Assembly: GCA_025149285.1 (NCBI GenBank)
Contig: CP102274.1
Location: 3,560,001-3,624,000, forward strand
Length of the DNA: 64,000 nt
Direction of reading: 5' to 3'
From: Hungatella hathewayi
GTDB lineage: Bacteria; Bacillota; Clostridia; Lachnospirales; Lachnospiraceae
Positions 45,891 to 54,544 of the stretch are shown piece after piece. The notes below the pieces were generated by a model, which worked only from the letters and a program-made list of their open reading frames with translations, was not told the origin of the DNA and ran no database searches. Both the position numbers and the translations under genes were made by a program. Numbering within the stretch: position 1 is the stretch's first letter; each line of letters opens with the position of its first letter.

Positions 45891-45897
45891 CCCGATA

Positions 45898-46320
45898 TTA
45901 TTCCTTATTCTCACTGCCTGTCCGGTCTGAGCCTTTCTTACTCTCAGAAGCATTCCCTGAAGACCCCGACGGCCTGGCAGTTCTTCCTGCCGCCAGTTCC
46001 TTATTCGCCGCCTCCAGCTTCATCTGGGTCGTCACCAGTTCATGCTTTAAACTGTAGACTTCCTTTTCCATCTCATGCTTCAGCTGTTCCAGACGCGCAA
46101 TCTGTTCCCTTGCTTTAAAGTAATCGTCCGCCATATTCAGTTCTATCATGGCGGTCTGGTACTCTGCACTCTGCTTCGTAAACCCTTCCTGCCTCTTCAA
46201 TGTCGTGATCATCTCATTGATATAGCTGGCCACACGCTGCATGTAGCCCTCATCCTCGGTGCCTCCCAGAGTATATATTCTTCCATCTATTAAAACCTCG
46301 GTATAGTGCTTGGTATCCAT
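45898..46320 (-). CDS. zapA: Cell division protein ZapA
   Basis: This protein of about 140 residues has the ZapA domain in the first 90 residues (TEVLIDGRIYTLGGTEDEGYMQRVASYINEMI) and a long coiled coil to about 125 (ARLEQLKHEMEKEVYSLKHEL), with a low-complexity Ser/Gly tail. ZapA stabilises FtsZ filaments. The ATG at 46320 follows AGGAG; an upstream ATG in the same frame at 46374 has no ribosome site. It starts a unit with U32, ftsW and pbp. Confidence 0.88.
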   Translation of the reverse strand: MDTKHYTEVLIDGRIYTLGGTEDEGYMQRVASYINEMITTLKRQEGFTKQSAEYQTAMIELNMADDYFKAREQIARLEQLKHEMEKEVYSLKHELVTTQMKLEAANKELAAGRTARPSGSSGNASESKKGSDRTGSENKE

Positions 46321-46436
46321 GTCATGCTCTCCTGTTATCTTTTGCTGTAACGCGCTCTTATCATAATATACCATATTTTACACGGATGTCAAAGTGTTCC
46401 TGCCCTGAGTTTTTATATTTTTTCACTGGTTTCGCT

Positions 46437-47432
46437 CTATTCCAGAGTGAGTCCCAGATGGTGGTATGCCCGTTCCGTAGCCACGCGGCCGCGGGGCGTT
46501 CGGTTGATAAATCCGTTCATCAGCAGATAGGGCTCGTACACATCTTCCAGCGTCCCGGCATCCTCACCGAGAGAGGCCGCCAGCGTCTCAAGACCTACCG
46601 GACCTCCCGAGAACTTCTCAATCATTGTGGTTAAAATGGCTCTGTCGTTGTTGTCCAGCCCGAACTTATCCACATCCAGAATATCCAGTGCGAAATCGGC
46701 CACCTCTTTTGTAATCACTCCATGATACTTCACCTGGGCAAAATCACGGACCCGCTTTAACAGGCGGTTCGCCAGTCTCGGGGTTCCTCTGGAGCGCTTG
46801 GCAATCTCTGCAGCCCCCTCCGGCTCGATCTCTACTTCTAAAACCTTTGCCGAATGGCAGACGATGATCTCCAGTTCCTTCGGCGTATAGAATTCCATCT
46901 TCTGTACAACGCCGAACCGGTCTCTCAGCGGGGCAGTTAAAAGTCCCGCCCTGGTGGTCGCGCCTACCAGGGTAAATCTGGGTAAATCCAGCCGGATCGA
47001 GCGTGCCGCTGAATCTTTTCCCAGCATAATATCGATTGCATAGTCTTCCATGGCCGGATAGAGAACCTCCTCCACCTGGCGGTTCAGCCGGTGGATCTCA
47101 TCTACAAACAGGACATCGCCTTCCTGAAGGTTATTCAGAATGGCGGCCATCTCCCCCGGCTTCTCAATCGCAGGGCCGCTGGTCACCTTCATGTTCACGC
47201 CCATCTCATTGGCAATGATCCCGGATAAGGTAGTCTTCCCAAGGCCGGGAGGGCCGTAAAACAGCACATGGTCAAGGGACTCTCCCCTGGCCTTTGCCGC
47301 ATCGATATAGACCTTTAAATTTGCCTTCAGCTTTTCCTGGCCAATATATTCATTCAGGCTCTGCGGGCGGAGGTTTGGCTCTGTCCGCTTATCTTCTTCC
47401 GTTACTTCCGTTGTTATGATTCTTCGTTCCAT
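46437..47432 (-). CDS. ruvB: Holliday junction branch migration ATPase RuvB
   Basis: This is a 331-residue AAA+ helicase: [17 protein letters not shown], Walker [15 protein letters not shown], Walker [17 protein letters not shown], sensor 1 [10 protein letters not shown] and the C-terminal winged helix ([20 protein letters not shown]). It drives branch migration with RuvA, encoded directly upstream. Length is typical. The gap to zapA is 116 bp without a clear terminator. Confidence 0.97.
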   Translation of the reverse strand: MERRIITTEVTEEDKRTEPNLRPQSLNEYIGQEKLKANLKVYIDAAKARGESLDHVLFYGPPGLGKTTLSGIIANEMGVNMKVTSGPAIEKPGEMAAILNNLQEGDVLFVDEIHRLNRQVEEVLYPAMEDYAIDIMLGKDSAARSIRLDLPRFTLVGATTRAGLLTAPLRDRFGVVQKMEFYTPKELEIIVCHSAKVLEVEIEPEGAAEIAKRSRGTPRLANRLLKRVRDFAQVKYHGVITKEVADFALDILDVDKFGLDNNDRAILTTMIEKFSGGPVGLETLAASLGEDAGTLEDVYEPYLLMNGFINRTPRGRVATERAYHHLGLTLE

Positions 47433-47453
47433 CTTCTCATCTACCTGCTGTTT

Positions 47454-48062
47454 TTATAGGAATGCCAGATGCTTCAGCGACGCCTTTAAGACATCCTCCG
47501 AGGTCATGTCCCCGGTCACTTCCACCTTGCCTACCGCGCGGTTCGCCTCAGCCGTGGAGTACCCCAGCGCAACCAGCGCTTCCACCGCCTCTTTGGCCAC
47601 GCCTCCGGCTGATATTCCGGGTTCTTCCTCCGCCGCAAACTGTGCAGGCAGAACATCCGCCATATCAATCTTGTCCTTCAAATCCAGGATCACCCGCTGG
47701 GCCGTCTTCACTCCGATCCCCGGGGCTCTGGAAATCGCCTTCGCATCTCCGGTTATAATGGCCAGCCTTAATTCGTCCGGCGTCATGGCCGACAGGACGC
47801 CCAAAGCCCCCTTGGGACCTATCCCACTGACGCTGATCAGCTGTCTGAACATCTGCAAATCCTGCCGGTTTAAGAAACCATAAAGGCACATCCCGTCTTC
47901 CCTTACCTGAAAATACGTATACAGGACCGTCTCCATGCCAATTCCAGGCAGACGGTCCAGTACGGACAGCGGCACATGAATTTCCAGTCCGATGTATCCT
48001 GCTTCAATGACCACAGTGTCCTCAAAGATATCGACCAGAGGTCCCTTTACATAAGAAATCAC
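47454..48062 (-). CDS. ruvA: Holliday junction DNA-binding protein RuvA
   Basis: This is a 202-residue RuvA with the N-terminal OB-fold domain, two helix-hairpin-helix motifs (LISVSGIGPKGALGVLS and RAPGIGVKTAQRVILDL) and the C-terminal RuvB-binding domain (EAVEALVALGYSTAEANRAV). The start is GTG after AAGGAGACAG. Operon with ruvB, promoter at 48101-48129. Confidence 0.96.
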   Translation of the reverse strand: MISYVKGPLVDIFEDTVVIEAGYIGLEIHVPLSVLDRLPGIGMETVLYTYFQVREDGMCLYGFLNRQDLQMFRQLISVSGIGPKGALGVLSAMTPDELRLAIITGDAKAISRAPGIGVKTAQRVILDLKDKIDMADVLPAQFAAEEEPGISAGGVAKEAVEALVALGYSTAEANRAVGKVEVTGDMTSEDVLKASLKHLAFL

Positions 48063-48100
48063 GTTCTCTGTCTCCTTTTTCTCTTCTAGCTTTGTCTTTA

Positions 48101-48129
48101 ATCATAACATACCGTGTATCCATATGCAA
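48101..48129 (-). promoter_or_regulatory. Promoter of ruvAB
   Basis: On the minus strand TTGCAT (48124-48129), 17 bp and TATGAT (48101-48106), about 40 bp upstream of the ruvA start. I see no LexA/SOS box nearby. Confidence 0.75.
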
Positions 48130-48241
48130 GCAGTTAATCGAACAAATATTCTGTTTCCGGGACAGTTTCGGCCAGATGCAAAGGCAGAACCGTCACAGTT
48201 AAAGTTCACCTGTTTTCCGCACAGAAACACCGGTTACCGTC

Positions 48242-48270
48242 TTTCCTGAATGACCGGTTTATGATATAAT
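48242..48270 (+). promoter_or_regulatory. Promoter of the YprB-like nuclease gene
   Basis: TATAAT at 48265-48270 is preceded by TG one base away (extended -10), with a weak TTTCCT at 48242-48247. The 48130-48241 stretch between the divergent promoters shows nothing else. Confidence 0.65.
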
Positions 48271-48343
48271 AGCCCCATGAAAACAGATTCACCGTTTATC
48301 CTCATACCAAACGTCAGCACAGCATCAATCAGGAGACACTGCA

Positions 48344-49441
48344 ATGATAACAATACACGAAACCATGCTTTTCCCGGAGACCTACCCTTTAGATCGTCTC
48401 GGAAGGCGGGAAGATCTTTTATTTTTTGACATAGAGACGACCGGGTTTTCCGGAGAATATACCAATTTATATTTAATCGGATGCGTCTATTATGAAGGCG
48501 GCCGCTGGAATCTGGTTCAGTGGTTTGCAGATACCGTGTCCGCGGAAAAAGAAGTGCTCGTCACTTTCTTTGAATTTCTGAAGCGCTTTTCCATGGTCGT
48601 ACATTTTAACGGGGACGGCTTCGACATTCCATATCTTTTAAAACGCTGCCGCGCATACGGCCTGCCTTACGATTTTTCCGGAGTGACAAGTCTGGATATC
48701 TACAAAAAAATACGCCCTTACCGGAACCTGCTGGGCTTAGAGAGCATGAAGCAGAAAGCCATCGAACAGTTTCTCGGTGTCGGGCGGGAAGACATTTACT
48801 CCGGCGGCCAGCTGATCGAAGTGTATCAGGATTATTTATCTTCGCAGGATCAGGCCCTGTTGGATCTGCTCCTCTTACATAATGCCGACGACCTTCGGGG
48901 AATGCCGGGGATCCTGCCGATTCTCAATTATCCGGACTATCTGGAGCATGATTTCAAGCTGGAGAGCCAGGAGCTTCTGACACGAAGTGATCTCTTCGGC
49001 CGGGAATATCACGCCTTAAAGCTGGTCTATCAGAGTGATTATACGGTGCCGGTTTCCTTTTCCCGTACCTCTTCTGTAGCCGATATTGAAGCGAAGGGAG
49101 GGCAGCTTACCGCCTCCGTGGATTTATATGAGGGGGAGCTTAAGTATTTTTATCCCGACTATAAAAATTATTACTACCTGATCTATGAGGACCGGGCAAT
49201 CCATAAGAGCGTCGCCGAATATGTGGACAGGGAGGCCCGCATCAAGGCAACGGCCAAGACCTGCTATACACGCCGGTCCGGCTGCTACCTGCCGCAGTTT
49301 ACCCCCGTTTTTGAACCGGTTCTCCAAAAGGAGTATAAAGACCGGCTCACGTACTTTCCTTATGATGACAGGCAGTTTGCAGAGCTGGAGCAGTCCGGAG
49401 GTTACGTCCGCCATTTACTGGATTACCTCTGCGGAAAATAA
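48344..49441 (+). CDS. YprB-like ribonuclease H-fold exonuclease
   Basis: This 365-residue protein has a DEDD-type RNase H-fold exonuclease domain. LFFDIETTGFSG supplies the first Asp and Glu, VVHFNGDGFDIPYL the middle Asp, and LLHNADDLRGM the last Asp. This matches the ribonuclease H-like domain of B. subtilis YprB and its relatives. The C-terminal 150 residues are less conserved. The start follows CAGGAGAC. It is transcribed alone, divergent from ruvA and convergent with the AraC gene (10-bp gap). Substrate is unknown. Confidence 0.88.
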   Translation: MITIHETMLFPETYPLDRLGRREDLLFFDIETTGFSGEYTNLYLIGCVYYEGGRWNLVQWFADTVSAEKEVLVTFFEFLKRFSMVVHFNGDGFDIPYLLKRCRAYGLPYDFSGVTSLDIYKKIRPYRNLLGLESMKQKAIEQFLGVGREDIYSGGQLIEVYQDYLSSQDQALLDLLLLHNADDLRGMPGILPILNYPDYLEHDFKLESQELLTRSDLFGREYHALKLVYQSDYTVPVSFSRTSSVADIEAKGGQLTASVDLYEGELKYFYPDYKNYYYLIYEDRAIHKSVAEYVDREARIKATAKTCYTRRSGCYLPQFTPVFEPVLQKEYKDRLTYFPYDDRQFAELEQSGGYVRHLLDYLCGK

Positions 49442-49451
49442 TGGTACCGTA

Positions 49452-50258
49452 TCATATGCCCTGCATCTTTCTGAATGCACGCGGGGAGACGCCTTTCGCC
49501 TTTCTGAACGCGTCTCCAAAATAGTTTCCGTCCCCGAATCCGCACCGGTCCGCGATTTCTGTGACGGAACAGGCGGAATGAAGAAGAAGCCTCGACGCCT
49601 CCCGGATTCTGATGTTCGTCAAATACTCTTTATATCCAAAACCGGTGACCGCCTTAAACTTCCGGGAGAAATAGGCGGGACTCATATGGCTTAATTCCGC
49701 CACCTCCTCCAGCGTAATCGGATTCTGGTAATGATCGTAGATATATTTAGCGGCTGCTTCAATAGTCTCTTCTCCGATTTCCAGCCTGCCGTGATCCGTT
49801 TCCGCCTCCTGGCATCGCGACAGAGAGACGAGAAGCTCATAAAAGCACCCTTTCTTCATTAGAGGAGAAAATCCATCCTGTCCCGTCTCCTCGTACTCAA
49901 TCCGTCTGATCAGTTCTTCCACCCTGCTCCGGTTCCCGTTCGGCACGGTAACCTTCGAGTTTCGGAAAATATATTCCACATTTTCTTCCCCGCACAGTTC
50001 CTTCATACTGTCCAGATACTCCCCGTCAAAACTGATAGTCACCCGTTCATTTACCGGACTCGAATGGTATGTGGTCCGGTGTATCTCCCCAGGTTTTAAA
50101 AAGATGATATCTCCCGGCTCCACGTAATACAGCGTATGGTTGATAAAAATCTTGCAGTGACCCGAATAGAGATAGTAAAACTCATAATGTGTGTGCCAGT
50201 GGCTTTCTGCCATATGAAACTCGTAAGACCGCTTCGTGCGGCTGATGTTGTACTTCAT
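49452..50258 (-). CDS. AraC-family transcriptional regulator
   Basis: This regulator of about 268 residues has an N-terminal cupin sensing domain (ESHWHTHYEFYYLYSGHC, VEPGDIIFLKPGEIHRT) and a C-terminal double helix-turn-helix (ITLEEVAELSHMSPAYFSRK FKAVTG, then SVTEIADRCGFGDGNYFGDAF). The length is standard. ATG at 50258 follows GGGGGAAATTTT; the frame extends to 50282, overlapping the DUF5662 stop. It lies 13 bp past that gene and is probably co-transcribed. The ligand is likely a sugar, but this is inference. Confidence 0.93.
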   Translation of the reverse strand: MKYNISRTKRSYEFHMAESHWHTHYEFYYLYSGHCKIFINHTLYYVEPGDIIFLKPGEIHRTTYHSSPVNERVTISFDGEYLDSMKELCGEENVEYIFRNSKVTVPNGNRSRVEELIRRIEYEETGQDGFSPLMKKGCFYELLVSLSRCQEAETDHGRLEIGEETIEAAAKYIYDHYQNPITLEEVAELSHMSPAYFSRKFKAVTGFGYKEYLTNIRIREASRLLLHSACSVTEIADRCGFGDGNYFGDAFRKAKGVSPRAFRKMQGI

Positions 50259-50271
50259 AAAATTTCCCCCA

Positions 50272-50817
50272 TTAATAATCACCTTTTTTCAGCAGGGCCT
50301 TCATATGTGCAAAGGTCCTCTCTTCTCCGTTTTCCTTCAGCATCAGAAGGAGCTCTTCCAGCAGTTTTGCCGTCTCCGGCGCTATGACCATGTATTTCTT
50401 CGCATGGATGTAGTACTCCCAGGGAGATGCGTCCGTATAGTCCTTCCCCTTGTACGTTTTCGATGCAGCGATCCGGTCCATCATCATCTCGATCACGTAC
50501 TTCAGCGGCATCTTATGGCCTCTTAAGCCCTCCGACATATCTGTCGTAAAGTCGATCCAGTATTCGTAATGATGTTTGTTCCGCCCCTTGTGATGCAGCC
50601 ATGCCTTCGAAAAGCCCTTCTCTTCCCTTTCGGCAGCGTTGGGGCTCCTTGTCCCCTGATAGTAAATCACCCCCGGAATAAACTCTTCCGGACTGTATTT
50701 GGATAAATCATGAAGGAGGCCCTGTTTATAGAGTCCTACCCGGAAACAGTTCTTCATGACTCTGAATTTATGCGCCGTTATCGTATGAAAATGTCCCCAA
50801 AGATTATGTAACTTCAT
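50272..50817 (-). CDS. DUF5662 family protein
   Basis: This protein of about 181 residues starts MKLHNLWGHFHTITAHKFRV and has the conserved QGLLHDLSKYSPEEF and WLHHKGRNKHHYEYW segments of DUF5662. The repeated His/Asp pattern suggests a metal-dependent fold, possibly HD-like, but no function is established. The ATG at 50817 follows GGAGGCGGCT. It is first in a two-gene unit with the AraC regulator. Confidence 0.85.
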   Translation of the reverse strand: MKLHNLWGHFHTITAHKFRVMKNCFRVGLYKQGLLHDLSKYSPEEFIPGVIYYQGTRSPNAAEREEKGFSKAWLHHKGRNKHHYEYWIDFTTDMSEGLRGHKMPLKYVIEMMMDRIAASKTYKGKDYTDASPWEYYIHAKKYMVIAPETAKLLEELLLMLKENGEERTFAHMKALLKKGDY

Positions 50818-50913
50818 AGCCGCCTCCATCTGTTCTTATAAGCGCAGAATACGCTTCAAATCGTTCCCATTTTACCACACTTTCCCACCCGGATTCCACT
50901 ATAATTTTCATTC

Positions 50914-50942
50914 TTGACACATTTCCGAAACTATGCTATTCT
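50914..50942 (+). promoter_or_regulatory. Promoter of the cold-shock gene
   Basis: TTGACA at 50914-50919, a 17-bp spacer and TATTCT at 50937-50942 form a near-consensus promoter. It leaves a 5' leader of about 60 nt before the ATG at 51010, in which I see no clear riboswitch. Confidence 0.82.
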
Positions 50943-51009
50943 TAGGGAAGTTGCAGAGGTGCTGCAGCTCAATATACTATAATTTTTTATTCATTTTGGA
51001 GGTATCATA

Positions 51010-51207
51010 ATGAAAGGTACAGTTAAGTGGTTTAACAACCAAAAAGGTTACGGATTTATTTCCGACGAGCAGGGCAACGACGTATTCGTACACTACTCAG
51101 GTCTGAACATGGATGGCTTCAAGTCTTTAGACGAAGGCGCCAGCGTTGAATTCGACGTAGTCGACGGAGCCAAGGGACCTCAGGCAGTAAACGTTACCAA
51201 ATTATAA
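51010..51207 (+). CDS. Cold-shock protein (CspA family)
   Basis: This is a 65-residue single OB-fold cold-shock protein with RNP1 KGYGFIS and RNP2 DVFVHYS motifs. It binds single-stranded RNA/DNA as a chaperone. The start follows TTGGAGGTATCATA. Length is typical. It is a monocistronic gene with a strong promoter and a terminator about 120 bp downstream; the 51208-51326 stretch is likely its 3' untranslated region. Confidence 0.96.
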   Translation: MKGTVKWFNNQKGYGFISDEQGNDVFVHYSGLNMDGFKSLDEGASVEFDVVDGAKGPQAVNVTKL

Positions 51208-51326
51208 TCATTGACTTATCGATGTACCTTTTTCACGATGTGGTAGCCCCCTATGAATTTATCAGGCGTGGACAGCAACAAACAACATATAAGGAAGAAG
51301 TACGATTGTTTTACATGATTACAGAC

Positions 51327-51357
51327 AGAGCCACCCGATTTCGGATGGCTCTTTTTG
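51327..51357 (+). terminator. Rho-independent terminator of the cold-shock gene
   Basis: AGAGCCA-CCCGA and TCGG-A-TGGCTCT arms with a short loop, followed by five T. It ends the rightward transcript before the convergent hslO gene. Confidence 0.87.
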
Positions 51358-51399
51358 ATATCACGGGAACACGCAGCCTGTATTCTGCCGGTTCAGTTC

Positions 51400-52281
51400 C
51401 TATCTCACCGCGCGGTCACGGATATCAGTCAATTCCTCCACTGAGAAATTGTAATGCTTATTGCAGAAATGACAGTTTACCTCTATGCTCTTACCCTCGT
51501 CAATCATTTCATTTAGTTCTTTCTTCCCAATGCTGATTAACGCCTTTTCCACACGATCCTTTGTACAGTTACAGGTGAATTCCGCCGGTACCTTATCCAT
51601 AATTTCGAGGCCGAATTCTCCTAAAATATAGTTCAGAATCATCTCGGGAGTCTTTCCCTCATCCAAAAGTGATGTAATGGAAGTAATCTCTCCCAGCTTC
51701 TTTTCCAGCTGGTCGATCATCTCGTCCGATGCGCCCGGCAGAAGCTGAATGATAAAGCCCCCCGCCTGTTTCACCGTATTGTCCTTATTCATCAGAACTC
51801 CCAGTGCAACGGAAGAAGGGGTCTGCTCCGACGTGGCGTAATAATAGGTCAAATCTTCCGCGATCTCCCCACCGACCAGAATTGTCTGACCCACGTAAGG
51901 TTCCTTTAAGCCGATATCTTTTATCACGCTCAAAACGCCCTCTCCCACGGCGCCGCCTACATCCAGCTTGCCTTTGTCATTCGGCGGCAGCATGACTCCC
52001 GGATTATAAGCATACCCCTTTACGTTCCCCTTTGAGTCCGCAGTTACCGTCAGGCCTTCGATAGGACCGCTCCCCTGCACCTTTAAGGTCAGTAAATCCT
52101 GCTCCCCTTTCATCATCACACCCATCATGGCTCCTGCCGTCAAAAGGCGTCCCAGGGCCGCTGTAGCCACCGGGCTCGTGTTATGCGCGCTTCTGGCATG
52201 TTCCACCAGTTCTCGTGTTGTCGCCGCAAATGCCCGGATCTGATGGTCTCCGGCTGTGGCTCTTACAATATAATCTGTCAT
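51400..52281 (-). CDS. hslO: Redox-regulated chaperone Hsp33
   Basis: This protein of about 293 residues is Hsp33: N-terminal folding domain from MTDYIVRATAGDHQIRAFA, and the C-terminal redox switch FTCNC ... CHFC (CXC and CXXC), which binds zinc when reduced. It holds unfolding proteins under oxidative stress. ATG at 52281 has AGAGGA at good spacing; ATG at 52287 overlaps the stop of the methyltransferase gene (ATGA). It is probably co-transcribed with the methyltransferase. Confidence 0.95.
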   Translation of the reverse strand: MTDYIVRATAGDHQIRAFAATTRELVEHARSAHNTSPVATAALGRLLTAGAMMGVMMKGEQDLLTLKVQGSGPIEGLTVTADSKGNVKGYAYNPGVMLPPNDKGKLDVGGAVGEGVLSVIKDIGLKEPYVGQTILVGGEIAEDLTYYYATSEQTPSSVALGVLMNKDNTVKQAGGFIIQLLPGASDEMIDQLEKKLGEITSITSLLDEGKTPEMILNYILGEFGLEIMDKVPAEFTCNCTKDRVEKALISIGKKELNEMIDEGKSIEVNCHFCNKHYNFSVEELTDIRDRAVR

Positions 52282-52283
52282 CG

Positions 52284-53045
52284 TCATTCCTCTTTCTTTC
52301 CGCATTCCCTGGCAATGATGTAGATACGCTCACTGTCCTCCTTGACGGGCTCTTCAGTAAATGCATCATATGCCGCCACAAACTCCATTCCTGCTTCTTT
52401 AAGCGCCTTTTTTACCGTGTTCAGAGAATAAGCTTTCTGATAATGAGTTTCCACATATTTCCGGTAAAGGTCTTCTTCCGTCCGGATAAAGAGGGCCAGA
52501 TCATACTCATTGATCATGGTGTCCCGGTCGTAATAGTTCTCCCAGATGAAGCTGCTCTCTTCCCGGTCTTCTGCAATGGTGGATTCTCCCAACAGGGTTT
52601 CATATTTATAGATTGTGTTTAAATCAAAAATAAAAATACCCTCCGGATCTAAATAGTTGTTGACAAGGGAAAATACCTCCACCAGATCATCGTATTCCAG
52701 AATGTAATTCATACAGTCGCAGATGCTGACAACGGCTGCTACCGTTCCGTACAGCTCAAAATCACGCATATCCTGAAGCAGATACAGGATATCGTGACCG
52801 GAAGCGGCGCGCTTGTCCATAGCGATCTGAAGCATATCCTCGGAATTATCGACACCGATCATGTCGTATCCTGCCTCTGACAAAAGCTCCGTCACACTTC
52901 CCGTTCCGCAGCCCAGGTCCAGAATCAGACCGTCCCCGACGCCGTATTTCTTTAAAAGTCCGGTCAGATACCGGCACCATTCTCCGTACGGAATATTATC
53001 CATAAAGGTATCATACACCTCTGCAAAACCGGTATAGGCCTCCAT
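52284..53045 (-). CDS. SAM-dependent methyltransferase
   Basis: This class I methyltransferase of about 253 residues has motif I ILDLGCGTGSVTELL, motif II MIGVDNSEDML and the later ISICDCMNYI-type segment (VVSICDCMNYILEYDDL). The N-terminal YTGFAEVYDTFMDNIPYGEW is characteristic of a Firmicute subgroup of unknown substrate. ATG at 53045 follows GGAGGAGAGG; the frame continues upstream to 53132 but without a start signal. Coupled to hslO by overlap. Confidence 0.88.
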   Translation of the reverse strand: MEAYTGFAEVYDTFMDNIPYGEWCRYLTGLLKKYGVGDGLILDLGCGTGSVTELLSEAGYDMIGVDNSEDMLQIAMDKRAASGHDILYLLQDMRDFELYGTVAAVVSICDCMNYILEYDDLVEVFSLVNNYLDPEGIFIFDLNTIYKYETLLGESTIAEDREESSFIWENYYDRDTMINEYDLALFIRTEEDLYRKYVETHYQKAYSLNTVKKALKEAGMEFVAAYDAFTEEPVKEDSERIYIIARECGKKEE

Positions 53046-53071
53046 CGTCCTCTCCTCCTTCTGACAATCAA

Positions 53072-53098
53072 ATACCCCGCACATAACATGCAGGGTAT
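53072..53098 (-). terminator. Hairpin after the SEC-C gene, possible terminator
   Basis: On the minus strand ATACCCTGCA and TGCGGGGTAT pair with one mismatch. The T-run after it is weak (TTGATTG), so read-through into the methyltransferase is likely. Confidence 0.45.
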
Positions 53099-53110
53099 CA
53101 GTTTGCGTTA

Positions 53111-53620
53111 CTATGCGTTCTTTCCGCAGCACTTTTTATACTTCTTGCCGCTGCCGCACGGACATGGATCATTTCTTCCGATCTTCGGACCTTTTACAAT
53201 GGTTCCAGAAGCTTTCTGTTTCTTATACAGCTCTTTCTTCTTCTCTTCCGTAAGAATCGAATCCCACTGGGGAAGACCGTAAAGCCACTCCGCTTTCGCT
53301 TCTACCATGTTGTAATATAACTTTTCCGGATCGATCTCGATCTTCACGGAGGTATTCTCATCCATGGTGTCAATCGGATTCTCATATCCCTTTAAGCTCT
53401 CATTGATACCGTCCAAAAAGCCTGTCATGGTCTGAATATCGGTGCCGTACTTCTCAGCCAGCTCCTTAACCGTTCCTTCCACTACAGCCTCCGGCGCGGA
53501 GAGAATCTGCTCATAGATTCCTTTCTCCACTACGAAGTAATTAGACCATAACTCTTCCCTTGCTTTATCATCCAGCCCATCGCCATATGCCAGGGTTCTC
53601 CAATTTTCTAAAATAGTCAT
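53111..53620 (-). CDS. SEC-C domain protein
   Basis: This 169-residue protein ends with a SEC-C zinc-binding motif, [17 protein letters not shown] (CXCX8CC), as in the tail of SecA. The N-terminal 120 residues are helical and acidic with no recognisable domain ([20 protein letters not shown]). The motif suggests metal binding and possibly contact with ribosomes or the secretion system; the role is unknown. The start follows AAAGGATGG. Confidence 0.85.
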   Translation of the reverse strand: MTILENWRTLAYGDGLDDKAREELWSNYFVVEKGIYEQILSAPEAVVEGTVKELAEKYGTDIQTMTGFLDGINESLKGYENPIDTMDENTSVKIEIDPEKLYYNMVEAKAEWLYGLPQWDSILTEEKKKELYKKQKASGTIVKGPKIGRNDPCPCGSGKKYKKCCGKNA

Positions 53621-53711
53621 CGCTCAACCATCCTTTTATCTGTTATTTCTGTAATACTCCATAAACCAGTATATAACAACTTTGAGAATATTGCAAAATG
53701 TTTTTCCTTTT

Positions 53712-53743
53712 AAAGAATCCCCATGACAGGCACGGGGATTCCA
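53712..53743 (-). terminator. Terminator of rplU-rpmA
   Basis: On the minus strand GGAATCCCCGTG pairs with CATGGGGATTC across a short loop, followed by TTTAAAA. It lies just past the rpmA stop. Confidence 0.7.
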
Positions 53744-53748
53744 GTTAA

Positions 53749-54039
53749 TTATTCGCTGATTGTTCTCGGATAAACAGAAACCTGTTTTTTGTCTCTGCCT
53801 TTTCTTTCAAATCTGACAACGCCGTCCACTGTAGCGAACAGGGTATCATCTCCGCCGCGGCCTACATTAATACCCGGGTGAATATGAGTTCCGCGCTGTC
53901 TGTAAAGAATGTTGCCGGCTAAAACGAACTGGCCGTCTGCTCTCTTGGCCCCTAATCTCTTGGACTCAGAGTCTCTGCCGTTCTTTGTGGATCCAACACC
54001 TTTTTTATGTGCAAAAAATTGAAGATTCATATTTAACAT
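53749..54039 (-). CDS. rpmA: 50S ribosomal protein L27
   Basis: This is a 96-residue L27 with a Firmicute-type N-terminal extension, MLNMNLQFF before [17 protein letters not shown]. In Firmicutes this extension is removed by the cysteine protease Prp after the FF. Here no prp gene lies between rplU and rpmA: the gap is only 16 bp. Body motifs [21 protein letters not shown] are standard. Co-transcribed with rplU. Confidence 0.97.
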   Translation of the reverse strand: MLNMNLQFFAHKKGVGSTKNGRDSESKRLGAKRADGQFVLAGNILYRQRGTHIHPGINVGRGGDDTLFATVDGVVRFERKGRDKKQVSVYPRTISE

Positions 54040-54055
54040 CTGTCAGTCCCCCTTA

Positions 54056-54364
54056 TTAAGCGTTGATCTTATCGATCTTGATCTGTGTATAAGCCTGTCT
54101 GTGACCATTCTTCTTGTGATAGCCGGATTTTCTCTTATACTTGTAAACGATGACTTTCTTTGCTTTGCCTTCCTTTACAACGGTACCTGTTACGGTAGCG
54201 CCTGCTACGGTCGGGCAGCCAACTGCCAGTTCGCCGTTGTTCACAACCAGAACCTGATCAAATGTTACTGTTTCTCCTGCTTCGACACCAAGCTTTTCAA
54301 CTTTGATTGTGTCACCTTCTGATACTTTGTACTGCTTGCCACCTGTTGCGATAATTGCGTACAT
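54056..54364 (-). CDS. rplU: 50S ribosomal protein L21
   Basis: This is a 102-residue L21: [20 protein letters not shown], then [20 protein letters not shown]. The ATG at 54364 is fixed by AGGAGGTGCC; the frame is open further upstream through the leader, which is not coding. First gene of rplU-rpmA with a strong promoter and leader. Confidence 0.97.
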   Translation of the reverse strand: MYAIIATGGKQYKVSEGDTIKVEKLGVEAGETVTFDQVLVVNNGELAVGCPTVAGATVTGTVVKEGKAKKVIVYKYKRKSGYHKKNGHRQAYTQIKIDKINA

Positions 54365-54452
54365 ATGGCACCTCCTGTTTTCTTTACTCGCCAATTTCGG
54401 TGGTCCGGCCAGCCGGACGCTTAAGACCTCGTTGAGCGGCACATACCTTGTC
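54365..54452 (-). promoter_or_regulatory. rplU 5' leader
   Basis: About 85 nt lie between the promoter and rplU. It contains CCGGCTGGCCGG and flanking GC-rich stretches that can fold, the position of the L21 leader known in Firmicutes for autogenous control. I cannot confirm the consensus structure by eye. Confidence 0.5.
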
Positions 54453-54481
54453 AGGATACCATTATTTAAAAAGTATGTCAA
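54453..54481 (-). promoter_or_regulatory. Promoter of rplU-rpmA
   Basis: On the minus strand TTGACA (54476-54481), 17 bp and TATCCT (54453-54458). Confidence 0.82.
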
Positions 54482-54544
54482 GTTTTTTATTCGTTTTCAC
54501 ATTTTTTTGTTCATAAAAAATTCAGTGGCCCGGAGATTATCCTC

